Assembly (NCBI GenBank): GCA_945902215.1
Contig: CAMDML010000024.1
Coordinates: 1 to 42,025, forward strand
Source of the DNA: Klebsiella pneumoniae
Lineage (GTDB): Bacteria > Pseudomonadota > Gammaproteobacteria > Pseudomonadales > Pseudohongiellaceae
Direction: 5' to 3'
Length of the DNA stretch: 42,025 nt
Shown: positions 24,878 to 33,919 of the stretch, piece by piece
Position numbering within the stretch: the first letter of the stretch is position 1
Layout of the letters: every line of letters starts with the position of its first letter
The notes under the pieces: generated by a model
What the model saw: the letters and a program-made list of their open reading frames with translations, nothing else
Told to the model about the DNA's origin: nothing
Databases searched by the model: none
Program-made: the position numbers and the translations under genes

Positions 24878-25268
24878 CTGGGGTGTTTGTACGGGAATTC
24901 AGAGTGTAATGTTACTCGCACGGCGCTTTGCAGTCCATGAAACACGGGGTTTGAATATGGTTCAATCCATCCGGGACACTCGTTTCTGGCATCTGCGCAC
25001 GGTCGCACTTGGGTGGTCTCCGCTCGCTCGCTGGATGTCAGTCCTGATGTACGCGCTGCACTGACACCCAACATGAGCAAATGCCATGGAGGGCCGTGAC
25101 AGGGTAGTGCGTTGCGGGGACGTGTGAGGGCCATGGATGGCCCGAGTCCGAAGTGCACACGGAGGTGCGTCTACGGTCCCGGCAATGCACTACCCTGTCC
25201 CGGCCCTGAGCGTTGAAGTTACGAGTGGGTGTCCAGATATCTGGGCGCGGTCAGAGATTAGGAAGAGA
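24878..25268. other. 391-bp gene-free stretch between the DUF3426 gene and dusB
   Basis: The stretch carries the palindromic element 25063-25233. The part nearer dusB (24878-25060) should hold the dusB-fis promoter; I see no clear -10/-35 pair. A further small inverted repeat, TGTCAGT (25036-25042) with ACTGACA (25060-25066), overlaps the left end of the element. The open frame that crosses the element on the minus strand is not family-like. Confidence 0.7.
25063..25233. repeat. Palindromic intergenic element P3 with nested hairpins
   Basis: The ends are GACACCCA (25063-25070) and TGGGTGTC (25226-25233). Inner arms 25090-25120 and 25177-25207 are inverted repeats matching at 28 of 31 positions. 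Inside, CGTGTG (25121-25126) pairs with CACACG (25156-25161), and GGGCCA-TGGA-TGGCCC (25128-25143) is a perfect hairpin. As RNA the whole would fold into one long branched stem-loop. The right outer arm lies 35 bases after the stop of the DUF3426 gene. The stretch 25139-25180 recurs at 19395-19435. Confidence 0.85.
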
Positions 25269-26465
25269 TCAGGGTGCCCGGAACGCAAGCGTGTAGTTCA
25301 CCGCTTCACTACCGGGGTCAACCAACTCCAGAGTGATTTGCAACGAGGATTGCGCGGACATTTCCGAGGTCTGCAGTTCGCCTGGCAGATAATCGGCAGG
25401 TTTGAACAGGCGGTTGGCGAGGAGTTGGTTGCTGGTGTCGTTGAAGCTGAGTTCGAGGGCGGGGAAGGGCTGTGCTTCAAGCGCATCGTTACGGAAGATG
25501 AAACTCACTTCCAGCGCCTGCGCATAGCCGGGGTGGGAACGCACCAGCAGTTGCTCTGAGACAAGACTGGCGAGCTGCGAACGTTCGACGAGCGGGCACT
25601 CAAGGATGCGGCACACATACGGCATGAGCGGCGCCATGCGCGCGCTGCGGTTCAGGGCGTCCAGATTGACATAAAAGTATTGCAACACCAGTACTGCCAC
25701 CAGCAGCAGGTTTGCACTGAACAAAACGAAGGTATGCAAGCGGCCGCGGCGCGGGACGGTGCTCAGCGTCACGGGCTCATCCGCGAAAGCCCCAAGCGTA
25801 TTGTCGTCGAGTGGTTCCAGCGCCTCGTCGTCTTCGAGTTCGGCCAGATGCTGGCGCAGTGCAGTTTTGTCGGTGATGGTGCGTTGGTACGTGGACCGGT
25901 ACAAAGGCGGCTCAGGCCGACCGTCTACTTCATCAGCGGCATTGGTGTCTGCCGAGCCAGCTATGATGTCGTCCGCGTCTACTTCATCTTCGTCATCAAA
26001 TTCTTCATCTTCATCCAGCTCTGCATCTACTTCAGTTTCATCTTCGTACTCCTCCTCCTCCTCCTCGTCTTCTTCAAAGTCTTCGTTAGAGTCGAGATCG
26101 AAATCGCCAAGTGGAACATCGAAGTCGCGTTCGTGCGCGGGACTGTCAAGCACGGTGTCGGTGACGGCAGCCACTTCTACAAACTCTGCTTGAATCTCGT
26201 CTTGTGAGTCAGTGCATATTTCCTCGGCCGGATTTTCTACATCCGCTTCCGGTGTGGCAGGTTCATCAGACTCATCAGGTTCTGCCAACTCCGCGGCAGC
26301 GTAGGCTTCTTCGGGGGTCTGTTTCAGCGTAATGCGGTTGGAGGTGGCCGAGAATATGCCGAGGCATGCTCCGCAACGCACCATGCCATCGGCCGCTTCG
26401 AGCTGGGTTTCCGTGACGCGGAATGGCGTAAGGCAATGCGGACACTGGGTCAGGAATGAAGGCAT
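25269..26465 (-). CDS. Zinc-ribbon and DUF3426 membrane protein with a long acidic tract
   Basis: 398-residue protein of unknown function found next to prmA/dusB in many gammaproteobacteria. The N-terminus is an MJ0042-type zinc ribbon with CPHC (8-11) and CGAC (31-34). A long, highly acidic, low-complexity segment follows (about 105-165, mostly Glu and Asp, encoded in part by GAG/GAA runs at 26044-26100). One membrane helix (VLFSANLLLVAVLVLQYFY, about 245-263) leads to a DUF3426 beta domain (about 290-398). It is most likely anchored in the inner membrane with zinc ribbon and acidic region in the cytoplasm and DUF3426 in the periplasm. kup is divergent 112 bp away; P3 follows the stop. Confidence 0.85.
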   Translation of the reverse strand: MPSFLTQCPHCLTPFRVTETQLEAADGMVRCGACLGIFSATSNRITLKQTPEEAYAAAELAEPDESDEPATPEADVENPAEEICTDSQDEIQAEFVEVAAVTDTVLDSPAHERDFDVPLGDFDLDSNEDFEEDEEEEEEYEDETEVDAELDEDEEFDDEDEVDADDIIAGSADTNAADEVDGRPEPPLYRSTYQRTITDKTALRQHLAELEDDEALEPLDDNTLGAFADEPVTLSTVPRRGRLHTFVLFSANLLLVAVLVLQYFYVNLDALNRSARMAPLMPYVCRILECPLVERSQLASLVSEQLLVRSHPGYAQALEVSFIFRNDALEAQPFPALELSFNDTSNQLLANRLFKPADYLPGELQTSEMSAQSSLQITLELVDPGSEAVNYTLAFRAP

Positions 26466-26577
26466 GTGGAATCTGTAGTAGGTTCAGTAAACTTTATAGC
26501 ATTTTTACGGCTCCCGCAGTACGTGTAAGATGTTCAGGCGTAAAATGCGCGCCCTCTGAACCAGCAGGCCTTCAGTA

Positions 26578-28452
26578 ATGAAAGAGCAGACCGACAAACG
26601 CCTGGCGACACTCTGCATGGCGGCCATCGGTGTCGTTTACGGCGATATCGGCACCAGTCCCCTGTATACCCTGAAAGAAGTGTTTTCCGAAAATGGCGCC
26701 GTGGAACTGACGGAAGCGGGCATCCTCGGCACCGTTTCCTCGATCTTCTGGGCGCTGATGATTGTAGTAACCCTGAAGTACGTGATTTTGGTGCTGCGTG
26801 CCGACAACCGCGGCGAAGGCGGCATCATGGCGCTGTTGACGATGGCACTGTCATCGATAGGCCGGGGGTCAAAATACCGAACCATGCTGCTGGCGCTCGG
26901 CACCTTTGGGGCCACGCTGTTTCTGGGCGAGAGCATCATTACACCGGCGATCTCTGTATTGAGTGCTGTGGAAGGTCTGGAACTGGTTGCGCCGGCGCTA
27001 AAACGCTTCGTGATGCCGATCTCCATCACGGTAATAGTGCTGCTGTTTCTGATGCAGAAGCGCGGCACTGCACTGGTGGGCAAGCTGTTCGGCCCGATCA
27101 TTCTGCTGTGGTTTGCGACATTGGGCGGCGCAGGCCTCGTACAGATCGTAGAGACACCACGCATACTGCTTGCACTCAATCCGCTGGTTGCACTGAGCTT
27201 CCTGATAGAACTGGGCCCGGGCGTGTTCATCGCCTTGGGTGCCATCGTACTGGCGCTGACCGGTGCTGAAGCGCTTTACGCCGACATGGGTCATTTCGGC
27301 CGCAAGGCGATCCGTATTTCCTGGGTGGGGGTGGTGTTGCCCGGACTCGCACTGAATTACATGGGGCAGGGCGCTTTGTTGCTCGCCCAGCCTGAGGCCG
27401 TTGCCAATCCGTTCTTCTTTTTGTTTCCTGGCAAAATGCTGTTGCCCGCCGTGGTGCTGGCCACGATGGCGACTGTTATCGCATCGCAGGCGGTGATCTC
27501 GGGCGCCTATTCGATTGCGCAGCAGGCGGTGCATCTGGGCATGCTGCCCCGTATGCATATTGTGCATACCTCCAGCAGCCAGGCCGGGCAGATCTACATT
27601 CCGGCGATCAATTGGATATTACTGCTGGCAGTAATCGTGGTGTGTATCAGTTTCGGTTCTTCCTCCGCGCTGGCCGGCGCGTATGGCATCGCGGTAACCG
27701 GTACGATGCTGATTACGACGCTGCTCACCTTTGTTGTAGTGCGACGCAAATGGCACTACCCGCTGTGGCTGGCATTGGCCGCGACCGGTTTCTTTTTCGT
27801 GGTGGATGCAGTGCTGCTGGTATCAACCTCCTTCAAGTTCCTGCAGGGCGGCTGGTTCCCGGTGACTCTGGGGCTGTCATTGTTCGGGGTGATGTGGACA
27901 TGGAAACAGGGCCGCGCACTGTTGCTGCAACACATGGGCAAAGATGACCCCACGCTGCTGGATTTCGTCAACACGCTCCACTATTCACCCTTTCCACGTG
28001 CAGCGCGCACGGCGGTCTACATGGTGGCTAATCCGAAACCGGTGCCGCGCGCTCTGCTGCACAATCTCAAACATAACCTGACCTTGCACGAGAAAAATCT
28101 GGTCGTTACGGTGCTGTTTGCGGACATTCCTTACGTGGAGCAGGAGCAGCGTGTGGAAGTTGAGCCGCTTGGGGAGGGCTTCTGGCAGGTGCGGTTGAAT
28201 TTCGGCTTCATGCAGGACCCGGACGTGCCCAAGGCGCTCGAAATGAGTTTGCCCAAGGAGTTGAACTTCAAATTATTCACGGCATCGTTTTTCATCAGTC
28301 GCGAAACGGTAGTGCCAACCAAGGGTACCGGCATGGCACCTTGGCGCGAGGAATTGTTCGCGATGCTGTCGCGCAATGCGGGTGAGGTGGTGAATTATTT
28401 CAATCTGCCGGGCAACCAGGTTATTGAGCTCGGGTCGCGCGTGCATATCTAG
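26578..28452 (+). CDS. kup: Low-affinity potassium transporter Kup
   Basis: Inner-membrane K+/H+ symporter of the KUP/HAK/KT family, 624 residues against 622 in E. coli. The N-terminal signature [18 protein letters not shown], the [10 protein letters not shown] loop and about twelve membrane helices are visible, including the charged-residue helix [16 protein letters not shown]. The soluble C-terminal domain starts at about 460. The gene stands on the plus strand between prmA and the DUF3426 gene, which are neighbours on the minus strand in related genomes, so it looks inserted into that cluster. Its TAG stop and the prmA TAG stop share the palindrome CTAG (28449-28452). Confidence 0.96.
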   Translation: MKEQTDKRLATLCMAAIGVVYGDIGTSPLYTLKEVFSENGAVELTEAGILGTVSSIFWALMIVVTLKYVILVLRADNRGEGGIMALLTMALSSIGRGSKYRTMLLALGTFGATLFLGESIITPAISVLSAVEGLELVAPALKRFVMPISITVIVLLFLMQKRGTALVGKLFGPIILLWFATLGGAGLVQIVETPRILLALNPLVALSFLIELGPGVFIALGAIVLALTGAEALYADMGHFGRKAIRISWVGVVLPGLALNYMGQGALLLAQPEAVANPFFFLFPGKMLLPAVVLATMATVIASQAVISGAYSIAQQAVHLGMLPRMHIVHTSSSQAGQIYIPAINWILLLAVIVVCISFGSSSALAGAYGIAVTGTMLITTLLTFVVVRRKWHYPLWLALAATGFFFVVDAVLLVSTSFKFLQGGWFPVTLGLSLFGVMWTWKQGRALLLQHMGKDDPTLLDFVNTLHYSPFPRAARTAVYMVANPKPVPRALLHNLKHNLTLHEKNLVVTVLFADIPYVEQEQRVEVEPLGEGFWQVRLNFGFMQDPDVPKALEMSLPKELNFKLFTASFFISRETVVPTKGTGMAPWREELFAMLSRNAGEVVNYFNLPGNQVIELGSRVHI

Positions 28453-29438
28453 CAGCGCGTCGCAGAGATTCGCACCCAGTCGCCTTCTGCGGTGACGGAA
28501 AAATCCCTGAACCACGGTGTGTAGGCTGCAACAACCGCATCCGCCTGCTCTCGCAGGATGCCGGACAGCAATATCCATCCCCCGCTCTTCACATGCAGGC
28601 TCAGTAGTTGCGCGAGCTGGGTCAGCGTACCGGCGAGAATATTGGCCATCATGCCATCCACAAGGCCGACTTCACCTGCCGTGATTGCGTGCGTCCAGGC
28701 GTCGGGGAGATACAGAGGAAAACGCGCGGGATTGAGAGAATTCTTGCGGCAGTTTTCGGTAGTGGCAGTGACCGCCTGCGGATCATTGTCGACGCCATAC
28801 ACCTTGCCCCCGCCGAGCAACAAGGCTGCGATCCCGAGAATTCCCGAGCCACAGCCGTAGTCGACCAGGGTCAATCCTTGCAACGGCTGAGAGTCCAGCC
28901 ACTGCAGACAGAGTGAAGTCGTGGGGTGGGTGCCAGTACCGAACGCGAGACCGGGATCAAGTCGCAACACAGCGGTATCTGCTTGTTGCATATCCGGCAA
29001 AAGCCCGGCGTGGCGCTCTTCCCAGGCAGCCGCGTCGGCAGCAGGTGGTATCCACAGCGTGTCATCAGTGCCATCGGCCAGCCACCAGCTCGGACAGACC
29101 CACAGGCGCTTGCCAAAACGCATGGGTGTGAAATCGTCGAGCCACGCGCGTACCCAGTCCTGTTCCGGCAACTCGGTAAATTTCAGCGGTGGCAGCGGAC
29201 TGGGTGCCCAAGCAGTGGCCAAGGTGTGCTGGAGAGCGGTGGCATCGGTGCCTTGCGGAAACAAACCGGTCAGTACCACGTGATTCCAGAGCGGCGTTTC
29301 GCCGGGGCCGGGTTCGAACAGCGGTTCGTTCTCGGCATCAATCAGCGTCACAGAAACAGCGCCGGCGTTTTCCAGCAATTGTTCGAGGGCTTCCGCGCCT
29401 TCGCGGTGCGTACGAACCTTGACCTCTAACCAGCTCAT
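28449..29438 (-). CDS. prmA: Ribosomal protein L11 methyltransferase
   Basis: SAM-dependent enzyme that trimethylates ribosomal protein L11 at several amino groups. The N-terminal L11-recognition domain starts [29 protein letters not shown]-like and runs to about 110. The catalytic domain shows [35 protein letters not shown] (SAM motif I), [10 protein letters not shown] and [10 protein letters not shown] (the NxL motif). It has 329 residues, about 35 more than E. coli PrmA; the extra length lies in the linker around 125-170 (acidic, Ala- and Trp-rich). The start is 148 bp from the accC stop, and that gap carries a half repeat element and a 15-bp tandem array. Confidence 0.94.
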   Translation of the reverse strand: MSWLEVKVRTHREGAEALEQLLENAGAVSVTLIDAENEPLFEPGPGETPLWNHVVLTGLFPQGTDATALQHTLATAWAPSPLPPLKFTELPEQDWVRAWLDDFTPMRFGKRLWVCPSWWLADGTDDTLWIPPAADAAAWEERHAGLLPDMQQADTAVLRLDPGLAFGTGTHPTTSLCLQWLDSQPLQGLTLVDYGCGSGILGIAALLLGGGKVYGVDNDPQAVTATTENCRKNSLNPARFPLYLPDAWTHAITAGEVGLVDGMMANILAGTLTQLAQLLSLHVKSGGWILLSGILREQADAVVAAYTPWFRDFSVTAEGDWVRISATRC

Positions 29439-29490
29439 CTATGTTCTCCGGTCCAGTTGTTTTCAGGTTTGGACTTTTTGGCATTGCCCC

Positions 29491-29546
29491 GCGGCCCTCC
29501 CAACTGCACCAAGGCGACACGTTCAGCCCGAGTGGGTGTCCAGACC
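29491..29546. repeat. Half-element P4 between accC and prmA
   Basis: Near-duplicate of 13772-13827 (about 45 of 56 positions). Read on the minus strand it starts CTGGACACCCACTCG about 43 bases after the accC stop and runs to the GGAGGGCCG block. No inverted partner arm is present, so this is a single arm upstream of prmA. Confidence 0.75.
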
Positions 29547-29583
29547 AACAACATCCAGTCCAACAACAAGACCAACAGAAACA
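29539..29583 (-). repeat. 15-bp tandem array immediately after accC
   Basis: Two adjacent 15-mers on the plus strand (TCCAGACCAACAACA at 29539-29553 and TCCAGTCCAACAACA at 29554-29568) differ at one base. A third, degenerate unit follows up to 29583, four bases from the accC stop. The first unit overlaps the end of half-element P4. Confidence 0.7.
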
Positions 29584-29586
29584 CTA

Positions 29587-30945
29587 CTAGTGTGCTTTCC
29601 CGCCCTTGGCCTTCAGCATCGCTTCGAGATAATGGATGTTGCGGCCGCCTTCGCGGAAACCAGGGTCACGCATGATCTCGCCCTGCAGAGGAATGTTGGT
29701 CTTGATGCCGTCAACCACCATTTCTTCGAGCGCGTTCTGCATGCGCATGATCGCAATGTCACGCGTTGGGCCGTGGCTGATCAGCTTGGCGATCAGCGAA
29801 TCATAATGTGGCGGCACGGTGTAGCCGCTGTAGATGTGCGAATCCACGCGGATGCCATTGCCGCCGGGCGTGTGGAATAGCGTGATCTTGCCGGGGCTCG
29901 GCATGAAGGTAACCGGATCCTCAGCATTGATGCGGCATTCAATCGCATGGCCGGTGATGATGATGTCTTCCTGTTTCACCGACAAACCCATACCTGATGC
30001 AATCTGCAACTGCTCCTTGACGATGTCGATACCGGTAATGCGTTCCGTCACCGGATGCTCCACCTGCACACGCGTGTTCATTTCAATGAAATAAAATTTA
30101 TTGTCCTGATACAGGAATTCCAGCGTACCGGCGCCGCGGTATTTCAGGTCCTGACAGGCTTTGATACAGGACTGCACAATGTCGGCGCGCACTTTGTCGG
30201 GAATGCCGGGAGCCGGCGCTTCTTCCACTACCTTCTGGTGGCGGCGCTGCATCGAACAGTCGCGATCACCGAGGCAAACCGCGTTGCCTTCGCCGTCGCC
30301 AATGATCTGGATTTCAACGTGGCGTGGGTTGTCGAGAAATTTTTCCATGTACACGACGTTGCTGCCGAAGTAGCTGCCCGCTTCGTTCTGTGTAACCTGG
30401 ATCGAGCTGAGCAGTGTGGCTTCGTCGTGCACGACACGCATACCGCGGCCACCACCGCCCGCTGCGGCCTTGATCATGATCGGATAGCCAATCTTTTTTG
30501 CCGTGGCGAGGGTTTGAGCGCTGTCTTCGGTCACCGGGCCGTTGGAGCCGGGCACAGTGGGCACGCCCGCGGCACGCATTACCGTAATGGCGGACACCTT
30601 GTCACCCATGGCGCGAATCGTGTCGGGGCGCGGGCCGATGAAGATGAAGCCGCAGCGCTCAACCTGTTCGGCGAAATTCGCGTTCTCTGACAGGAAGCCG
30701 TAACCGGGATGTACCGCATCAGCGCCGGTGACTTCCATGGCGCTGATCAACGCGGGCACGTTGAGGTAGCTTTCCAGCGAGGGCGGCGGACCGATGCACA
30801 CAGACTCGTCGGCGAGGCGCACATGCATCAGGTTGCGGTCGGCCGTGGAGTGCGCGGCCACAGTCTTGATGCCCAGTTCCTTGCAGGCGCGAAGGATGCG
30901 AAGGGCGATTTCGCCACGGTTGGCGATCAGTACTTTTTCCAGCAT
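29587..30945 (-). CDS. accC: Biotin carboxylase subunit of acetyl-CoA carboxylase
   Basis: ATP-grasp enzyme that carboxylates biotin on AccB, the first half-reaction of fatty acid synthesis. The 452 residues are almost colinear with E. coli AccC (449). They include [32 protein letters not shown], the Gly-rich ATP lid [64 protein letters not shown] and [13 protein letters not shown]. The C-terminus ends KAKGGKAH. It follows accB by 55 bp in the standard accB-accC operon. Confidence 0.97.
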   Translation of the reverse strand: MLEKVLIANRGEIALRILRACKELGIKTVAAHSTADRNLMHVRLADESVCIGPPPSLESYLNVPALISAMEVTGADAVHPGYGFLSENANFAEQVERCGFIFIGPRPDTIRAMGDKVSAITVMRAAGVPTVPGSNGPVTEDSAQTLATAKKIGYPIMIKAAAGGGGRGMRVVHDEATLLSSIQVTQNEAGSYFGSNVVYMEKFLDNPRHVEIQIIGDGEGNAVCLGDRDCSMQRRHQKVVEEAPAPGIPDKVRADIVQSCIKACQDLKYRGAGTLEFLYQDNKFYFIEMNTRVQVEHPVTERITGIDIVKEQLQIASGMGLSVKQEDIIITGHAIECRINAEDPVTFMPSPGKITLFHTPGGNGIRVDSHIYSGYTVPPHYDSLIAKLISHGPTRDIAIMRMQNALEEMVVDGIKTNIPLQGEIMRDPGFREGGRNIHYLEAMLKAKGGKAH

Positions 30946-31000
30946 GGTGGTGTGTTACTCGTCGGGTGGCGGCAGCTTGGACAGCAGCTCAGGCAGCTCT

Positions 31001-31474
31001 TTACACAAGGATGACCAGCGGCTGGTCGAATTCAACCGGCTGGCCATCCTGCGCGATGAGAGCTTCGATCGTGCCGGCTCGACCGGCTTCAATCTGGTTC
31101 ATCATCTTCATGGCTTCGATGATGCCGATGATGTCAGTGGCCTTCACTTGCTTGCCGACTTCGACGAAGGGCGGCGAGTTCGGCGAAGGCGAGCGGTAGA
31201 AAGTGCCCACCATTGGTGATTTCACCGGTTGCCCTTTGTAGGCAGACGCTGGTGCAGCATTGGCTGCAACAGCCGCTGCCACGCCTGCGGGTGCGGGTGC
31301 GGAGGCGGGGTACATGGCTGGAGCTTGCATGTAGTGCTGCTGCTGTGGCGGGTGCTGGCCCTGGGGATAATTGCGGCTGATCCTGACGGTTTCCTCGCCT
31401 TCCTTGATCTCGATTTCTGCGATGCTGGATTCTTCCAGCAGTTCGATCAGCTTTTTGACTTTGCGTATATCCAT
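31001..31474 (-). CDS. accB: Biotin carboxyl carrier protein of acetyl-CoA carboxylase
   Basis: Carries biotin between AccC and the carboxyltransferase. The 157 residues start [23 protein letters not shown], followed by a Pro/Ala/Gln-rich flexible linker (about 35-75). The C-terminal biotinyl domain begins near [13 protein letters not shown], with the thumb-like stretch typical of AccB. The biotinylated Lys is in [11 protein letters not shown]. The C-terminus is FDQPLVILV. It heads accB-accC, with aroQ 93 bp upstream on the same strand, a widespread gammaproteobacterial arrangement. Confidence 0.96.
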   Translation of the reverse strand: MDIRKVKKLIELLEESSIAEIEIKEGEETVRISRNYPQGQHPPQQQHYMQAPAMYPASAPAPAGVAAAVAANAAPASAYKGQPVKSPMVGTFYRSPSPNSPPFVEVGKQVKATDIIGIIEAMKMMNQIEAGRAGTIEALIAQDGQPVEFDQPLVILV

Positions 31475-31567
31475 GAGGTCCTCGGACAGTCTTGAGTTCG
31501 GTAAGTATCAGGTAAACGTTTGGCCGGGATGCGAATGCCCGGGTCAGGAGTATTGCCAGGCCTCTTG

Positions 31568-32011
31568 TCAGAAAAGGGCCAGCCGGGCAAAGGCGGCCTG
31601 CAGTGCCAGTTCATAGCCCTGCGCGCCCAGCCCCACAATGCTGCCCACGGCGACATCAGCCATGAAGGAGTGGTGGCGGAAGCTTTCGCGGGCATGCACG
31701 TTCGACAGGTGTACTTCGATGAACGGAATGGCGACACCGAGCAGCGCATCGCGCAGGGCGATGCTGGTGTGGGTCAAAGCAGCCGGGTTGATAATGATGA
31801 AATCGATGCCTTCGGTGCGGGCGGCATGAACCCGCTCAATCAGCTCGTATTCGGCGTTGCTTTGCAGGAATTGGATGTGGTGGCCGGCATCCTTGGCCAT
31901 CTGCGCCAAGCGTGCATTGATGTCGTCCAGGGTCAGTTTGCCGTAGACCTCGGGCTCCCTGCTGCCCAGCAGGTTGAGGTTGGGGCCGTTCATTACCAGT
32001 ATGGAAGCCAT
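31568..32011 (-). CDS. aroQ: Type II 3-dehydroquinate dehydratase
   Basis: Third step of the shikimate pathway, dehydrating 3-dehydroquinate through an enolate. The 147-residue subunit belongs to the dodecameric type II class. Visible are [18 protein letters not shown] (flexible lid with catalytic Arg and Tyr), the [18 protein letters not shown] segment, and the substrate-binding [17 protein letters not shown] (catalytic His). The start is the ATG in [10 protein letters not shown]. The upstream spacer (294 bp) is AT-rich at its far end and likely holds the aroQ-accBC promoter. Confidence 0.96.
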   Translation of the reverse strand: MASILVMNGPNLNLLGSREPEVYGKLTLDDINARLAQMAKDAGHHIQFLQSNAEYELIERVHAARTEGIDFIIINPAALTHTSIALRDALLGVAIPFIEVHLSNVHARESFRHHSFMADVAVGSIVGLGAQGYELALQAAFARLALF

Positions 32012-32305
32012 GGCGTTCTCACTTGCATCGGGGTTATGCGCCTGTGCCTTCTTCAGTGCAGTGGCACAAGAGCGGCGCGCATTTTCGGCAAAGTTCCGAC
32101 TTATGTATATAACGTGCCGGTATTTTTATTCATCTGCAGGAATGTGGTGATTAAATTCTGGCAGGGGAAAAAATCTCACGTATGTATTATTTTACCATCA
32201 AGATAGCAGAAGATGGTGAATTTTAGCGGAACTTTGTGGGAATTTGGCACTATTGTCGTGAAAATGACTGTATTGAGCGTCAATTTCGCCTATCTGGCAG
32301 GTAAG
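32012..32305. other. AT-rich spacer between pilU and aroQ
   Basis: Bases 32100-32290 are clearly richer in A/T than the surroundings. On the minus strand there are TATAAT-like hexamers (for example TATATA near 32107) that could serve aroQ-accBC, but none has a good -35 partner. No gene, repeat element or strong hairpin was seen. Confidence 0.35.
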
Positions 32306-33406
32306 TCACTGCTGCTCGAGGCTCAAGCCCGAGGTGTCTTGGGGGTCGCCGCTTTCCAGCCGGATTTTCAGTGACAGGTTGGTCTTTGAGTCGGCATTGT
32401 TCAGCGCCTCCTCGAGCGAGATATTGCCCGCCTTGTAGAGTGCATACAGGGCCTTGTCAAAGGTCTGTGAGCCCTCCACATCGGATTTTTCCAGGGCGTC
32501 TTTCAAGGTGTAGATGTCCCCCTTTTCGATCAGCTCGGCGATGTAGGCGCTGCGCTGCATCACTTCCACCGCAGCATGTCGGTTCCCGTCCACCCCGCGC
32601 ACCAGCCTCTGCGAAATTACGGCGCGCAGGTTCAGCGACAAATCGAGCAGCAGTTGCTTGTGGGTCGCTTCGGGAAAGAAATTGAGGATGCGATCCAGGC
32701 TTTGCGAGGCGTTGTTGGCATGTAGCGTGGACAGGCAGAGGTGGCCGGTTTCGGCGTAGGCCATCGCGGCCTGCATGGTTTCGCGATCGCGGATTTCCCC
32801 GATCAGAATAACGTCCGGTGCTTCGCGCATGGCATTTTTCAGCGCATTGGCATAGCTGTGGGTATCCATGCCGACTTCGCGCTGGTCGACCACTGATTTG
32901 CGATGCGGATGAAAAAACTCGATCGGTTCCTCAATGGTCAGGATGTGGCCGTGCACAGTGGCGTTGCGGTAATCAATCATGGACGCGAGGGTAGTGGATT
33001 TACCGGAGCCGGTGGCGCCAACCACAAGAATAAGCCCGCGTGGCTCCATAACCAGTGTTTTCAGGATCGATGGCAGTTTCAGTGTTTCCAGCGTCGGAAT
33101 GGTGGACTTAATGTAACGGATCACCATGCCGACTTCGCCGCGCTGAACGTAGAGGTTTACCCGGAAGCGCCCAATGGCGCCCTGGCTGATCGAGAAATTC
33201 AGCTCCAGGTTGGCTTCGAATTCCGCCTGCTGTTTTTCGTTGATCAGGCGATAGGCGAGCTGTTTCACCTCGCCCGGCTCGAGCATCTTGTGGCTGATCG
33301 GTGCGACCTTGCCCTGGATCTTGATATTGGGAGCGGTTCCGGTGCTGAAGAACAGGTCGGATGCGTCCTTCTCCGCCATCAGGTTCAGGTAGGGGGTAAT
33401 ATCCAT
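32306..33406 (-). CDS. pilU: Type IV pilus retraction ATPase PilU-like
   Basis: Hexameric motor ATPase of the PilT/PilU group that drives depolymerisation of type IV pili; PilU usually works with PilT. The 366 residues have the PilU-like start MDITPYLNLMAEKDASDLFF. Walker A is GATGSGKST, the Asp box lies near LTIEEPIEFFH, Walker B is VILIGEIRD and the His box GHLCLSTLHANNA. The C-terminal retraction domain contains LVRGVDGNRHAAVEVM, close to the PilT AIRNLIRE region but without that exact motif, which supports PilU over PilT. A GGGAG ribosome site precedes the start. In Pseudomonas pilT lies beside pilU; here the neighbour is a DsbD-like domain gene 22 bp upstream and no pilT is in the window. 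Confidence 0.9.
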   Translation of the reverse strand: MDITPYLNLMAEKDASDLFFSTGTAPNIKIQGKVAPISHKMLEPGEVKQLAYRLINEKQQAEFEANLELNFSISQGAIGRFRVNLYVQRGEVGMVIRYIKSTIPTLETLKLPSILKTLVMEPRGLILVVGATGSGKSTTLASMIDYRNATVHGHILTIEEPIEFFHPHRKSVVDQREVGMDTHSYANALKNAMREAPDVILIGEIRDRETMQAAMAYAETGHLCLSTLHANNASQSLDRILNFFPEATHKQLLLDLSLNLRAVISQRLVRGVDGNRHAAVEVMQRSAYIAELIEKGDIYTLKDALEKSDVEGSQTFDKALYALYKAGNISLEEALNNADSKTNLSLKIRLESGDPQDTSGLSLEQQ

Positions 33407-33428
33407 TAGCGACTCCCGTTATGTGGGT

Positions 33429-33917
33429 TTAGTCGGGCAACTGCAAGGTAAGGGTTTTTTGCTGAAGGGGATAACAATAAAGATCCTGCGCGCAGCCCTG
33501 GTAGGTGAGCAGCAGTTCAAGAGTGGCGCCGGGCCCGGCTTTGAGATCCGTTGTGGCCACATGCGCTACAAGCCGGTCGAAATACACCGCTACTTCGCCG
33601 AAATACTCGTCAGTGATACGGGTGGGCTCGGGCAGTTCGAGTTGCAGTACCGCGCCATCAGTGAGGGTTAACGCCAGGCTCTTCTGGTACAGGTAAAAGC
33701 GCGGGGGCAGCTGCCAGAACAGCGTGATGCTGCCGTCCGTTTCAGCTTGGGCAACAAGCGGAAAGGCCTGGTCTGCGGGGAGAATGCCGGTGGTGCCAGG
33801 GGCTTGCAGTGCCGGACTCGTGCTCAGCAGAGTGCTGCGGTCCGGTACAGAAAGTTCGGCGGCAGGCAGCGCGGCGCTGAGGGCAAGCAGCACGCAGGCC
33901 GATGAGAGCCGGTTCAT
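33429..33917 (-). CDS. Stand-alone periplasmic DsbD N-terminal (alpha) domain protein
   Basis: 162-residue exported protein corresponding only to the N-terminal immunoglobulin-like domain of DsbD, the part that passes electrons from the membrane domain to DsbC, CcmG and others. A signal peptide (LSSACVLLALSAALPAAE) is followed by GILPADQAFPL, an FYLYQKSLAL strand, DEYFGEVAVYFDRL and the redox motif YQGCAQDLYCYP. These match the E. coli sequence around its two catalytic cysteines (C103 and C109 of the mature protein), with the same Cys spacing. No membrane or thioredoxin domain follows. The ATG at 33917 has a GAAGG site and lies two bases after the fabB stop; pilU follows 22 bp later. The partner protein must be encoded elsewhere. 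Confidence 0.85.
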   Translation of the reverse strand: MNRLSSACVLLALSAALPAAELSVPDRSTLLSTSPALQAPGTTGILPADQAFPLVAQAETDGSITLFWQLPPRFYLYQKSLALTLTDGAVLQLELPEPTRITDEYFGEVAVYFDRLVAHVATTDLKAGPGATLELLLTYQGCAQDLYCYPLQQKTLTLQLPD

Positions 33918-33919
33918 CT

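Noticed and set aside
24673-25158. Minus-strand open frame running through element P3 into dusB
   Set aside because: Crosses a palindrome and overlaps the dusB 5' end in another frame; translation looks random.
32250-32265. Sigma-54-like TTGGCAC in the pilU-aroQ spacer
   Set aside because: The -12 TTGC element is missing and no plus-strand gene follows.
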